Shown in pieces: positions 34,351 to 46,789 of a stretch of 64,000 nucleotides of DNA. Made by a program: the position numbers and the translations under genes. The stretch's first letter is position 1; the number at the start of each line of letters is the position of its first letter. Under the pieces are notes generated by a model, which made no database searches, was not told where the DNA came from, and was given only the letters and a program-made list of their open reading frames with translations. The stretch spans positions 11,284,001 through 11,348,000 of the forward strand of contig OY540812.1 in assembly GCA_961205875.1 (NCBI GenBank). Reading direction: 5' to 3'. Source of the stretch: Sialis fuliginosa (taxonomy: Eukaryota > Arthropoda > Insecta > Megaloptera > Sialidae).

Positions 34351-35640
34351 ATCAAAATATAGCTCTTATTTTCTTCTTCTTATCCTACTTTTAAAAAAAT
34401 ATTTAAAACTAAATGCACTTATGAATATAAATATTTAATAATAATTATTATAAAACAAGATGCAACAAGTTATATAAGAACAGCCTGTATAACTATCAAA
34501 ATATAGCTCTTATTTTTTTCTTCTTATCCTACTTTTATAAAAATATTTAAAATTAAATGCACTTATAAATATAAATATTTAATAATAATTATTATAAAAC
34601 ACGATGCAACAAGTTATATAAGAAACAGCCTGTATCTATCAAAATATAGCTCTTATTTTCTTCTTCTTATCCTACTTTTAAAAAAATATTTAAAACTAAA
34701 TGCACTTATAAATATAAATATTTAATAATAATTATTATAAAATACAATACAACAAGTTATATAAGAACAGCCTGTATAACTATCAAAATATAGCTCTTAT
34801 TTTCTTCTTCTTATCCTACTTTTAAAAAATATTTAAAACTAAATGCACTTATAAATATAAATATTTAATAATAATTATTATAAAATACAATGCAACAAGT
34901 TTTATAAGAACAGCCTGTATAACTATCAAAATATAGCTCTTATTTTCTTCTTCTTATCCTACTTTTAAAAAAATATTTAAAACTAAATGCACTTATAAAT
35001 ATAAATATTTAATAATAATTATTATAAAACACGATGCAACAAGTTATATAAGAACAGCCTGTATCTATCAAAATAAAGCTCTTATTTTCTGCTTCATATC
35101 CTACTTTTATAAAAATATTTAAAACTAAATGCACTTATAAATATAAATATTTAATAATAATTATTATAAAACACGATGCAACAAGTTATATAAGAACAGC
35201 CTGTATCTATCAAAATAAAGCTCTTATTTTCTGCTTCATATCCTACTTTTATAAAAATATTTAAAACTAAATGCACTTATAAATATAAATATTTAATAAT
35301 AATTATTATAAAACACGATGCAACAAGTTATATAAGAACAGCCTGTATCTATCAAAATATAGCTCTTATTTCCTTCTTCTTATCCTACTTTTATAAAAAT
35401 ATTTAAAACTAAATGCACTTATAAATATAAATATTTAATAATAATTATTATAAAATACAATGCAACAAGTTATATAAGAACAGCCTGTAGTGTATAACTA
35501 TCAAAATATAGCTCTTATTTTCTTCTTCTTATCCTACTTTTATAAAAATATTTAAAACTAAATGCACTTATAAATATAAATATTTAATAATAATTATTAT
35601 AATAAAATACAATGCAACAAGTTATATAAGAACAGCCTGT
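34351..35640 (+). repeat. Tandem satellite, nine ~143-bp monomers
   Basis: Monomers begin with ATCAAAATATAGCTC at 34351, 34495, 34638, 34782, 34925, 35067, 35209, 35351 and 35500. Spacings are 142-149 bp. Each runs through CTTATTTTCTTCTTCTTATC, AAATGCACTTATAAATATAA, the perfect palindrome ATAATAATTATTAT and ACAAGTTATATAAGAACAGC. Two junction types alternate (CTGTATAACTATC and CTGTATCTATC). Monomers 6 and 7 share private changes (ATAAAGC, TTCTGCTTCATATCC), which points to recent local duplication. A degenerate partial unit (CATACAGCTAACTAAACTATC) precedes the array. Confidence 0.95.
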
Positions 35641-35654
35641 ATATTCACTAAAAA

Positions 35655-35840
35655 ATAGCATATGCATTTAATACACATGCACAAAAACATACATACATAA
35701 ATGAAAATAATAGCACACAAACACATATACACGCGCACGCATACACATACAGACGCCACGAAACTTAGATTAAACGTCATACACATGCACCAACACACAT
35801 ACAGACACACACGTACAGGTTTTAGCAAATATTTTGCAAG

Positions 35841-35880
<40 letters not shown>
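35655..35880. repeat. CA-rich microsatellite
   Basis: Interrupted CA/CACG repeats from about 35659, ending in a pure (CA)n tract of about 17 units at 35842-35876. It directly abuts the 143-bp array. Cys/Val- or His/Thr-rich open frames on either strand are translations of this repeat, not genes. Confidence 0.92.
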
Positions 35881-35989
35881 GCATGGCCATGGCATCTACT
35901 GGTCCGTAGTCGAATGAGAGAGAATGCAAGATGCCCAAACCAAACCCATGCTGGCTGGTCATACTAGTACCCCATGTCCTTTCAAATAT

Positions 35990-36200
35990 TTTCATTAGTG
36001 CAGTGCAGTGCAACCAGAGTGTGATGTTATGTTTAGTTAACTGCAACTCTATCTGTCCTAGTTGATTGTTGTACTCAAATATTTTATATAACTACATGTT
36101 GCTCGTTGTGATATAAGACGATTGTTGTTTGAACTTGTTTTTATTTTTATTACGTAATCACCAACTGCCCTATAGTGACGACACCGGTGCATCCCTTACG
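35990..36200 (+). other. Possible untranslated first exon (weak)
   Basis: This is a less AT-rich segment containing TTAGTGCAGTGCAGTGCAAC (a TGCAG direct repeat) and, at the end, CATCCCTTACGGTAAGATTG. That string contains a good 5' splice-donor match (ACG/GTAAGA near 36198-36204). No coding frame continues through it. An untranslated exon would fit, but a single donor-like site occurs by chance often in such DNA. Confidence 0.15.
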
Positions 36201-36204
36201 GTAA

Positions 36205-37593
36205 GATTGGGATTTTTTAAACTTTTTTTTATATTTGGTTTTTAAGGTTCTTTGATTCTTATTGTTAGATACCTATTAGTACCTAAATTGTTTTCATTTT
36301 TTATGGCGTTTATTTTATTTTATTTTTTTAATTTGGTTTATTTTACTATTTATTATAAATATAAAATTGAATTTATTTTATCCGTATATTTTCAACAATG
36401 GTTTATACGTAAAAATTTATTTAAGTTTTAACAATGTGTATATTGATTTTTTATATCTCAGTTCATTTTTTAAACATACAACGTTGTTTTAAATTTCATG
36501 TATCAAAAATTTCCACACCCTCACAATTAAGTTCGAGCGTTTTCCACATTTAATTATCGCGCAGGAAACTATATCTGTCTCTGTTTAGGAACAGTATTAG
36601 ATCGAGGTTTTAGTTTTTTTGAATGCGAAATTATTCGAAACAAAGCGAAATTGATTTTTTTTACCCTTTTGTTGAACTCATTTTTGTAGAGTGGGTGAAT
36701 ATATAGCTTTTAGATTTTAGGGTAGATAATAGGTTACGCCTTATGGAAATAAAAACTTGAATTTTTTAAATGATATGTAAACGAACTGCGAAGCTTATAT
36801 TTTCAGAATGCGTTAATTTTGAGAAAAAAAATAGGACAGCATTGTTATTAACAGAGATTCGTATCTTATATATTTCGAAATTACTTTATAACGTTCGTAG
36901 TTTCATAAATACTTAATTACATTTTTCATTTATTAGTCAGTGCACACATGTATACATGAAATATAAATTGTTAAATAACATTAAATTGTATAACACTGAA
37001 CCTATAATTATTATTTCGATTCTTACTAACAAGTATTCTAACATTATGCTAATCAAACCTAAATATAAAGTTTGATAATTCGCTGCATTTGAAATGCTAA
37101 ATTACCAGTTGCACTTTTTTTAAAAAAAAAGACTCGAGTCCTTGGTAGTAAACATATAAAAAAGACCGTTTGTTCTACAACCAGAGGCGATTCTTGTACA
37201 AAATATTCCAATCATTGCATATCCTTGTTAGATTAATCGAAGTAATAGACACACTGCGTTCTCCATATGGATTTGGCAAGGTCAGTTTATTCCGAAATAT
37301 CTGATGCAAATTTGTTGGACTGCATAACCTTTCTATGCTAAACAAGAATACAAATAAAATAGTTAACTGTGGTTGCTATGCTTATCTACGCTCTAGTTAG
37401 TTCTATCATACCGGCGAATTTTTGCACAAAAAATATTAGAACATATAACATACGGTTAACAATCATTGAATAGATCAGTGGTATCAAAACAAAAGGTACA
37501 CAACAAAAGTTTGGTAGAATATGGTTATTAAATTAATATAATTTCTATTACTTTTCCGGCGCGACGAAAGAACAGAATATATTTTTATAAGAA
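36205..37593. other. AT-rich non-coding stretch
   Basis: No gene recognised. At 37180-37215 and 37414-37440 the strings GCGATTCTTGTACAAAATATT and GCGAATTTTTGCACAAAAAATATT form an imperfect direct repeat that I could not assign to an element. Confidence 0.45.
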
Positions 37594-38157
37594 ACTAGCG
37601 CACTGGTCCCGGTGTTACCCGGGGATATTAATACTTTACCTATCCATTAGTGAAAACCGGTATAAAATCCGTTCAGTAGTTATTGAGAAAATCATGTATA
37701 GTAAAATTATATTTTCAAACTCCCGGGAAACACCAGGTCTTTTCTTAGAATTTGTATGAAAATCAGAAATAAATAAATAAATGTTTCTTTATATTTCAAT
37801 TTTCAATCAATATATTTCAAAATATTGAATTGTTAGTATGTGTCGAAAATCATCTATTTGTTCGACAAAATATTTTAAAGAGACGTGATCATAGTGATCA
37901 AAATTAATAAAATACTGAAACCTTAAATTTTAGAATTCTGTATTCCATAACTAAGTACTATTTATACCTCAAAGATAGTTGTATACTGTGACATCATGGA
38001 AACAAAAAACGACTTGATAAAGATTTTTTTAGTCTTTTAATGTTAAATCTTAGATTTTCATAAAATATAAATAACCACGATACTGCACAGAAAAATTATC
38101 TAATTCCCGAGTCTATAAGTCTCATACAAACGAACATTAATTTTTATATATAGAGAT
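37594..38157 (+). mobile_element. Retroposon family R, near-complete copy
   Basis: Begins ACTAGCGCACTGGTCCCGGT then GTTACCCGGGG; ends CATACAAACGAACATTAATT then TTTATATATAGAGAT. This 564-bp copy contains both the head shared with 814 and 42827 and the tail shared with 19688 and 44251. Internal blocks ATCCGTTCAGTAGTTATTGA and CTCCCGGGAAACACCAGG are conserved between copies. No open frame. Confidence 0.75.
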
Positions 38158-39080
38158 AGTACGAGCATAAAACAGGCGCATGGTAGATTTTCAATGCTCA
38201 GCGCCTACTGCATATTATAATAGTAAAGAAATGTTATTAAATCTATATTATGTCATTATCATACTATCATATATTATATAATTTGTTTATTAATAATGAA
38301 TATCAAACATATATCGTATTGTATAATGCAAAAAATATAAGTGGTCGAGGGTGTACCCTGTGTCCTCCACTTCTGTACTTGAGTTAAGTTCAATGAACCT
38401 TCTTATTTTATAATCAAATGCTTACTGATCATTAAACGAAACATAAATATTTTTATTTGTATTATTATTTATTTATACAATTAATTTGTATACAAAAAAT
38501 AGATTAAATACTACAATATACTCTATAACGATAACGTTTAATATTTTTAATATTCGAGATCTGTTTTGAATTATGAAATTTTAACAATTTAACAATTCGG
38601 GAAACTGTAGTATAAACTATATTTATAATAATTTATTTTTTTCGTATATTTGTATAGAAAAATGACTATTTTAACATTTAAGTAATCACTGGAATAAATA
38701 TACTGTAATTAAATTTAGAGAATTTTTAAAGATGAGTGCAGATTAAAGTAATTTGAATAAACTGAATTGTTGCACTATAGTAGTTAGTTATATTTAACCT
38801 AGATATTTTTGTCTGAATTTATAAAACGGTTTTTTGTTGTCTAGAAAATGATAACCAATTAATATAATTATTTAAAATAGTTATTTTTTCGTGTTTAATG
38901 ATTGTAGTTGTATTATTAAATAATATGTAGTATTATTTTTAATTGTCAGTAATTAAATATATGCAGAGTTTAGGGGTGAACAACGAAAAGTTATAATTGT
39001 AAAAACTTTTAGAATTTATTTAGACTAAATAATTTATATTGCTCACCAATTTTACCATTAATTATTATTAGATAAATTTA
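38158..39080. other. AT-rich non-coding stretch
   Basis: Nothing gene-like or repeat-bounded was recognised. Confidence 0.5.
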
Positions 39081-39088
39081 GTTATAAT

Positions 39089-39295
39089 CAGGGCCGTAAC
39101 AACTACTGTGGCAGGCGGGCAGTGTAGTATAGGGGGCTCCCGTAGCAGCGTAAAAATTGGGGTCATTAATATTAGTAACAAACGTAAATTGTAGCAATGA
39201 AAAAAAAAGATCTTGGATTTTTATATTTTGCATATACTAAGGGCCTCTCGGTCACTTGTTGCACCGGGGCCCCAGAGCCTCTAGTTACGTCCGCG
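39089..39295. mobile_element. hAT-like MITE with exact 8-bp TSD GTTATAAT
   Basis: GTTATAAT lies at 39081-39088 and 39296-39303. The left end CAGGGCCGTAACAACT and the right end's complement CGCGGACGTAACTAGAGG form a partly decayed TIR. The interior CCGGGGCCCCAGAGCC and GGGGGCTCCC blocks match the style of insect CAGGGSCGTAACTAG repeats. An apparent 116-codon minus-strand frame across the right end is chance. Confidence 0.82.
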
Positions 39296-39303
39296 GTTAT
39301 AAT

Positions 39304-40673
39304 TGTTTTTAATTTTGAAAGATTGAAGTTATTAAATGTAATAATAAATAAATGTGTTTTTGTGTTAATTATTATGTTTTCATGCAAAATTTTTGTTTTT
39401 TTATAATATTTTCTTTTAAATTTGAATAAAACTCTGTTAGTATTATATTTTCCAAGAGTAAAATAAACTTTATATTTACATTTAATTCCCAGGTAGTCTG
39501 CGCCTACAAAATTATTTACCAAGTTATGTTATAATTCAACTCAAATAAGTAAATACATAAACACGTATATAAAAATACGAAAATCTTTTATTTTAGTTCA
39601 CGCTATGGAAAATATTAACTTTTTGTGATTTTATTTCATTAACATAAACCGAAATAAAATTATTTTCCATCCTATGACATCCATCATGTTTTTTCATTCT
39701 ATTATGACTTTAAAAGATTAATGAATAAATGCGTCAAAAAATATGAATGCTTACTGAAAATATAAAACTGCCTGATAATTAAATATTTATTAAATGTATT
39801 TTATTTTGAGAAAAAGTATCTCAATATTATTTTGGAATCAATAATTAAAATGATATTTTTGTTAAAAAATCCCATTAAGTTATCGTTATATTTGATAAAT
39901 AACCATATGAAATAGGACGGAAAGTCTCTTTCTCTTTAAATGAGTTATTTTATGGAAAATTTGGATGTTTCATAATTTGACGGATTGCGATAATTAAAAT
40001 CAAATTAGAGTAAATATATATTGTAATTTTAATTCACATTAGAAAAGCATAAGTGCTTTTAGTACAAACTACTCGTATAATAGATGAATTCAATTCGCGA
40101 TGAGAAAGTCTGAAAATTATTTAAGGAATCTATTAAGCAACCAATAAATATCAACTGCAAAATTTGTGTAGACTGGATTATATGTAGGATGTTGCTGATT
40201 TTTTGTTGATAATATAATTAATCAACGCATATGATACGGTCAGTATAGGTTGATAAAAAAAACATCAGCAAAGTACATGCATAGTGCTTCCTCGTGTTAA
40301 ATTCACCAAAAGTAGTTATTTATTGAACAATTTAGATAAAATTCGATAGTGTTCAGATAAATTGCCCTGCATTGGTTAACCATTTAATTTTACTAAAAAA
40401 ATATTATTTTCAAATTTTTCTTAAGACGGCACCTTATTATTTTTTCGTATATCTTTAATTTTTTAACAGTTTCAATCTAAATCTAAATTTATGTAAACGT
40501 CAAAATGACATTTAATAAGAAAAACACAAATGACGATTTTTTAAAGCAAATTGAGATAAATCTTGGTAAGGGAATATTTTACAACAAACGTTGGAGACCT
40601 CTACAAAAAAGATTCTATACAATTTTAACGTAACATGTGTCGTTCTTGAGATATCTTGAAAAAATAAATATTT
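39304..40673. other. AT-rich non-coding stretch
   Basis: No gene, RNA or bounded element was recognised. Confidence 0.5.
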
Positions 40674-40850
40674 TGGGATGTCACCCATTCCCCTTACACA
40701 CGATTTTGATGATTTTGAAATGGGACCGTCCTCAAGTCAGACCCAATCATTCAACCAAGTTTCATTAATATCGGTTCAGTGGTACATGAGTTATGCGTGT
40801 GACAAGGATTCAGGAGACAGGCACAGAACGAAAAGTGTTTGTCTTGACCT
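40674..40850 (+). mobile_element. RTE/SINE-like retroposon fragment
   Basis: GGGATGTCACCCATTCCCCT ... CAAGTTTCATTAATATCGGT then TCAGTGGTACATGAGTTATG carries the 'GTTTCATNAAAATCGGTTCAGT' style 3' block of insect RTE-type elements. The start and end are approximate. The 96-codon frame overlapping it has no protein similarity. Confidence 0.45.
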
Positions 40851-40967
40851 AAAACGGAAAGATCAATTTAAAATTTTAAAATCGGAGAACATTTTTTTCT
40901 CTCATTTTAAAACGATCACAAAGCTTCTTGTATCTTCGTTATTGCGAGGAAGCAATACTAATAAATA

Positions 40968-42826
40968 AAGCATGTTGTATTATAAACGCAACACTATTAC
41001 TAAAATATATATTTGCATAAATTTGTAATATCTAGGAAAATCCTATGAGACTAGTAATTTCTGAGAAGGCATTATAAAGGTACCTGCGTTCAAAGTTTTC
41101 TAGCTACGAGGGAATAGCTATTTCGCATTAATTAAATATATAAATTACTTACAAACTATCATTATATTTTCTACAAATGCTTGCGGTTAATATGACGCAT
41201 GTGTGTACGTAAAATATGCGTGATAGAAATTTAGAATTTGAATTAGTAATCGAATATATAATAAAATCGATTTTATATTTTAACGCATGTTTATTATTTG
41301 GTTTTAAATCAATTATACAATTTGAAATGTTGATACGTAGGTCTATTATTATTGTTTCTATTTCCGTTTTTTTTATATTAAATTAAACGTCGGTAGATAG
41401 TCTAATGTAAATTATAACAAAAATAACTTTTAATTAAAATTGCATTCAATTATTCACAGTTTCGATTTGGGTTTCATTTAAAGTTAGTAAGAATAGGATT
41501 CTAAATTAAAAATCAGTAATTTTGTACCTATATTATTATAAAACAATACTTTGCTCCAAGCTACTTTTAATTACTTTGACTTTATTTTATTTATAAAAAT
41601 GTTTTAACATATTAAACTCATATTAAAAAAAAACAATAAACTATAAAACAAAATAATATTAAGAATAAGTAAAATGTATTTTATAACATGTTGTAATACA
41701 AATTTTATTAAGTGTTCAATACATTTAATTAGTTCCGAATGTAAATAAAATTATTACAATTGAAGTAATGAAATCAGGAAATAATAAAAAAATACGTGGA
41801 AAATAACGATTATAATAGCGACAATATACGATTTAAGTTGTAACTAATAACCTTACAGAGGTATTCATTATCAAATAAGTTAATTACAATACAAACTACG
41901 TATATATGCAAGACATTTTGGTACAAAAACTTAATTCAAAGAATACATACATATAGTTAGCGTGAAATATATTTAAAAACTATACATATTATAGTAATTA
42001 GAAACTCATGATAAGACACTTGAATTAATTAAAGTATGTGTGAGTGTATAGGGGAGGGGAGGGGGGTGAAAGCTAAGAGCCTATAGTGTGTACATCACAC
42101 ATTACCGAAGGTATTGTTTTGTACTTAGGTATATATATATATTTTTAACATACTTATTAATATGGAAATTTGATCTTAAATAAAAACTAACTAAGTGACA
42201 TTAGTTTTCAACGAATTTTGAAAATATTATAAAGTAAATAATGATACATAAATACAAAGGGTGTAATTTTACGTATGAACACATTTACTAAAAGTCTTAA
42301 TTAAATTGGTACTTAAATAATAACAAATTAATTCTTATTGTTATTCTTAATTCTATTAATTTTACTTATTCAAAACATATTTAATTTTTATTACGAATGT
42401 ATCGATATTAATATAATAATGCAATATGTACATTGTACATAATAAGATATGGTAAAGCACATAAACCAATAAATGTTTATAAAACTAAATGAGATAGATT
42501 CTTTTGCGTTGTAAATTATACGGATCTTGCAGAATTACGTTTTTTTTGCATAATATTAGCGCATAGAATTCATTCAACAACCCTTTTACGTAAACCGGTT
42601 TAAAATTTAAGAAGGGAAACGCCCTGTCTTAAGACTTCGTCCCTTCCGTAGAAAGACTTTTAAATTCAAAGAACTTCATTACTATTATTCACGTTATAAT
42701 CACATATAAAAAAAATAGTTCACTTTAGTTACTAGATCATATTATATTCCTCAACAAATCTTAACGTATTTCTTTTTTAATTTTACGTTCGCAAAAATAA
42801 CGTACATTGTTTATTTTTATTTTGTA
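40968..42826. other. AT-rich non-coding stretch with a purine/G-rich run
   Basis: No gene recognised. At 42051-42066 GGGGAGGGGAGGGGGG is a short G-rich strand that falls just short of a strict four-tract G-quadruplex motif. Confidence 0.5.
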
Positions 42827-43330
42827 ACTAGCGCATTGGACCCGATGTTACCCGGGTTAATATCCACATAATCATAGTGACTTAAAATATTCAACATGCC
42901 CACCCAACATGCTCACCCAACATGTCCACAACACACGGTTCACTGCGAATTGTTTTTTCTGACTTCATGAAATTTACACAATATATCCACAAATTATACA
43001 CCTAAACCTAACCTATCCATTAATGAAAATCGGAATAAAATCTGTTCAATAGTTACTAAGAAAATCGTATAAAATTCTATTTTTAAACTTCCAGGAAACA
43101 CCAGGTATTAAAATCAAAATAAATAAATAAATAAATAGAATTCTATATTCCATATGGTAATATGTTTTTATATAAATGACAGTTGTATGCTGCGACATCG
43201 TGGAAACAAAAAATATATACACATTTTTTTAGACTTTTGATGTTTAATCTTGGTGAAAACCGCATTGAAATCGGTTCAGTAATTCCCGAGTCTATAAGCC
43301 TCATACAAACGAACGTTTATTTTTATATAT
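42827..43330 (+). mobile_element. Retroposon family R, near-complete copy
   Basis: ACTAGCGCATTGGACCCGAT then GTTACCCGGGTTAATATCC opens it; GAAATCGGTTCAGTAATTCC, CGAGTCTATAAGCCTCATAC and an A/T tail close it. A duplicated 'CAACATGCCCACCCAACATGCTCACCCAACATGTCC' type block near 42889-42920 is a local triplication of about 14 bp not seen in the 814 copy. No open frame. Confidence 0.75.
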
Positions 43331-44250
43331 ATTTAAAATATATCATTTTTTAGGTATTTTTATAGATAAATTAAATATTTTTATGTATGCATTTATCAAT
43401 ACAAGATATACAAAGGTATTTTTACCTGGACGGAAATAAAATATAAAAATAACCAATTCATTTTAAATCTAAATCAATAATAATAATACCTGTTATTAAA
43501 GGCAAGTATATATTTAATTCATGTTAATGTATATCAAAATTTCTCTGCAGTATATTGTATACAATATGAAAACTTGTGATTTTCGATATAAATAGGTGTG
43601 TAATCAATTATATTTGATAATAAGAAATAAATTCAATAATAGTATTTTTATAAATTCTACACATTTGATAAAACAGTAAATCGAAAAATTAATGAACAAG
43701 GAAATTGATAAAACCATATTTTTTTATTCTGTAAATTATAATAATATTATGTCAAACTTCTAATGCGAGTTTTAATCATTTATTTAATCAGAAAATAATT
43801 TGTATTGATTTATATTTCTAGGTAATAATAATAATAATATATCGTGAACTAAAAACCGAAAAATTAGAAAAATAATTCAATAACTGTAAAATTTTGATGT
43901 CCACTGTTTTAATAATTATTATAATATAAGTCATACGGCTACTAGTGTAAAAAAACCGCAACAACGTGCAATTGTTTCACTAAATGCCTATCTATCTATT
44001 GCATATATGCAGCTCAAAATCAAGGTGAACACCTATGCTTTAGAAACATTAAATAGTTAGTGAATTTAGTATGTAAAAAATCCAAATAAACAATGTCCGT
44101 CGTTTCTCAATCGGTGGATGTTTTCGTCGCAGTAATGTAGCAATGCCTTTCTGGTCAGGATTTCTACGAGCGCAGAGTTGGAGTGATTTATATTTTAAAT
44201 ATCACTAAATTAATTTAATATACCTATACCTAGATGTATTTGTATATACG

Positions 44251-44483
44251 GTTTTATATAAATGACAGTTGTATGCTGTGACATCATGGAAACAAAACAC
44301 GACTTGATAAATATTTTTTTAGTCTTTTGATGTTAGTCTTAGGTTTTCATAAAATATTAATAGCCACGACTATGCACAGAAACATTATCTACGTATTGGT
44401 GAAATCCGCATTGAAATCGGTTCAGTAATTCCCGAGTATATAAGCTTCATACAAACGAACATTCATTTTTATATATAGAGATA
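44251..44483 (+). mobile_element. Retroposon family R, 3'-end copy
   Basis: TTTTATATAAATGACAGTTG ... GAAATCGGTTCAGTAATTCC ... TTTTTATATATAGAGAT matches the 3' half of family R. The head is absent, as in the 19688 copy. Confidence 0.75.
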
Positions 44484-45965
44484 AAATATTAGACTTACAA
44501 AGAATACGTTTTAGATCCAGACGACCTGATACAACTAACTAAAGAATTTTTAACAAATGTTTAGATATTGACGCATCTTTCCTAGAATCTTGTATTATTA
44601 ACAAGGAGAAAGGATTATTGAACTATTGAGATATGAGTCATGTATATCTATAACTTGTTTTATGTGAATATTAATTCAATTATTCGTATTTATATTCATT
44701 TTTGACATCGGCAACTTTATTTTATTATATGACTCTTTCAGAAACCGAATCAAATACATAAGTCCACTTTATATACATTGTTTTATATTTTAAAATGTAC
44801 TTAATTGATAAAAAGTAGAATTTTTCATTTTAGTTACTTTGCGTAGAGAGGGAAGACCTTTCTGTATTCAAAGTCATTATAAATATAGTATTTTCTAAAA
44901 ATATTTCCATCTTTTTAAAAGATGAAAATTACTAGTTTTAGCAAGAGGTCCTGGGGATTTTTAGGACTTTTTTTAATCTGTTCTTGGGTTTATATTTAAA
45001 ATATAAAAATATAAGTAGTATCTTAAATTCGCGAACTCGACTTTACATGACAAAAACATTTTCTAACTTGACTTAAATTGCAATCAAGGAATATGTTAAA
45101 ACATAATAGCAAATATATTTGAATACTTTTTTTTAAATATTTGTGCCTGCTCTAAGTTCTTCCGTAAAATTACACTTTTACTCATTTTAACGACTAAAAT
45201 ATTGGTAATACAAATACACAGTTGAGTAAGAAGATTTAAAATTCAGGACATTTAAAAACCCCGGATAACTACTTAAATCCGGGACAGTCGGGGTTGATTC
45301 TGAACGCATGGAAATTCTCTGTAATATATAATAAATAGCTTCTTACAAGATGCTGAATTATGTATATTAAACAATCTTGTTAAAATCATAGACATCATAC
45401 ATAAGTAATAAAACTATCGAAATTGTTACTGATAATATAGGTACAGTGAAATGCAGAAGTAGCCGTCCAGTTTTCATTCAAATTCACTTATCACAAACTT
45501 AGTAGGCTCCTCTCATTTGATTATTATAATATTTAAATCATTTCTCCGCGTACCAAATAAAGAAAGATATTTTGAAACTCATTTGCTAGATAATGAAGTA
45601 CTCTTCGTTTATAGTATTCATATGTATTTGTGCGATGAAATTATGTAATCTATTGAAAATTGTATAAGTTTTTGTGGTAATAAATATTTGATATTCCGAT
45701 ATTGATATAAAATAAATTAATAAAATGGACGTATATTTGTGTTTTTATTTAAAATAATGTAATTATATAAGCTCCGCCCTAAAAAAAGATAACCGATGAT
45801 GTTTGTCTTAATATTTCGAATCTGTTATAAGCGATTCTGACCTTTACAGTGACAGACGACTTCTGAAGCCCATAGTACCTATTATTGATATTCGCTTTTG
45901 TCAATTACCTAACCACTATGCACATATAGTTTATGTCTAGTTACGGCTCTGTACGTGTGTATACA
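44484..45965. other. AT-rich non-coding stretch
   Basis: No gene seen. The string CCCCGGATAACTACTTAAAT then CCGGGACAGTCGGGG (45259-45293) is a GC-richer scrap of a kind common in insect DNA transposon ends, but it has no clear partner. Confidence 0.45.
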
Positions 45966-46150
45966 TGCACTTGGAGCTAGTGGTGCACCGCTTGCGCGGT
46001 TACTGGGCCAGTAGACGTCGGCCGGCTCGATCCAAGGCCGATCGCTGCTATGATATAACTGTTCTTATGTCTCAGCACGTCCTTTGTTTGATGCAACCAC
46101 GTGAAAAGCGCACTCTTTATTTAACATTTTCACTTCACTGACTCACGCGT
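45966..46150 (+). mobile_element. tRNA-derived SINE (head recognisable)
   Basis: TTGGAGCTAGTGGTGC (45971-45986) resembles an RNA polymerase III A box. GCCGGCTCGATCCAAGG (46021-46037) resembles a B box. They are separated by a GC-rich 'CACCGCTTGCGCGGTTACTG' stretch, giving a tRNA-like head of about 80 nt. The sequence is too divergent in its arms to be a working tRNA gene. The downstream body (ATGCAACCACGTGAAAAGCG and on) is non-coding and the 3' end is not clear. Only one copy is seen in the window. Confidence 0.55.
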
Positions 46151-46372
46151 TTAAGACTTTCTCACTGTATTGTATGTGTTTAATTAATTATTATTACCAC
46201 GGTGGAATTGTACATATATTTTTTCTGAAATTGAGTAGGATGATATTGTTTGATTTTTTTCTTTTATTTATGACCTTTTGCTGAAAATTTAAGGTCAAAT
46301 GTAAATATACGATATTTTATATTTTTTAATGTATTGAAAAGTAAAAGCCAAAGCTTCATTAAGTAATTGTAG

Positions 46373-46520
46373 CAATGGCGTAGTATGAAATTTTCGGGGG
46401 GATAAATACATATTTGAAGGTATTTTGAACTGATGTTTTCTCAAAACATACTTTTTTTAGAACTGTGAATATTTCGGAAGGGGGTTAGTCCCCCTCCCTC
46501 CCCCCGTTACTACGCCACTG
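46373..46520. mobile_element. hAT-like MITE with CARTGGCGTAGTA ends
   Basis: CAATGGCGTAGTATGAAA and the right end's complement CAGTGGCGTAGTAACGGG form the TIR. The flanks AATTGTAG and GATTGTAT share six internal bases, consistent with a decayed 8-bp duplication. C/G-rich runs (GGGGGG near 46397; CCCCCTCCCTCCCCCCG near 46490) are typical of this group. 148 bp, no open frame. Confidence 0.72.
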
Positions 46521-46789
46521 GATTGTATGCTTCTGTGTAAGTATAAACCGCTTTGGGTAGTTATTCATCTTCATGGAACTTTGAAGATAAACGACCAATT
46601 CTTCATTTGATGAGAATTAAATAATATAATGTTAGTTGAAATTTAATGAATCAATTAATATATTTAAGAAAAAATAAAAGAAATAGTTCAGCATTGTATA
46701 TTGAAATTAACGTATTTGATATTTACCAATAAAATGTAGAATTTTTACGTAATTCTTTATGTTAAAATATTTTTCTATTCCAATGACTT

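Noticed and set aside
34351..35640. CRISPR-like array
   Set aside because: The units are contiguous tandem monomers without unique spacers, in a eukaryotic setting; this is a satellite.
35622..36046. Cys/Val-rich and His/Thr-rich frames on both strands
   Set aside because: Direct translations of the CA microsatellite.
39172..39522. 116-codon minus-strand frame
   Set aside because: It runs across the right end of a hAT-like MITE into AT-rich DNA, is Lys/Asn/Ile/Phe-rich and has no recognisable motif.
42051..42066. G-quadruplex
   Set aside because: Three G tracts with single-A loops; a strict fourth three-G tract with loop is lacking.
45966..46040. Functional tRNA gene
   Set aside because: A- and B-box-like motifs are present but the acceptor and anticodon arms do not pair properly; SINE head is a better reading.
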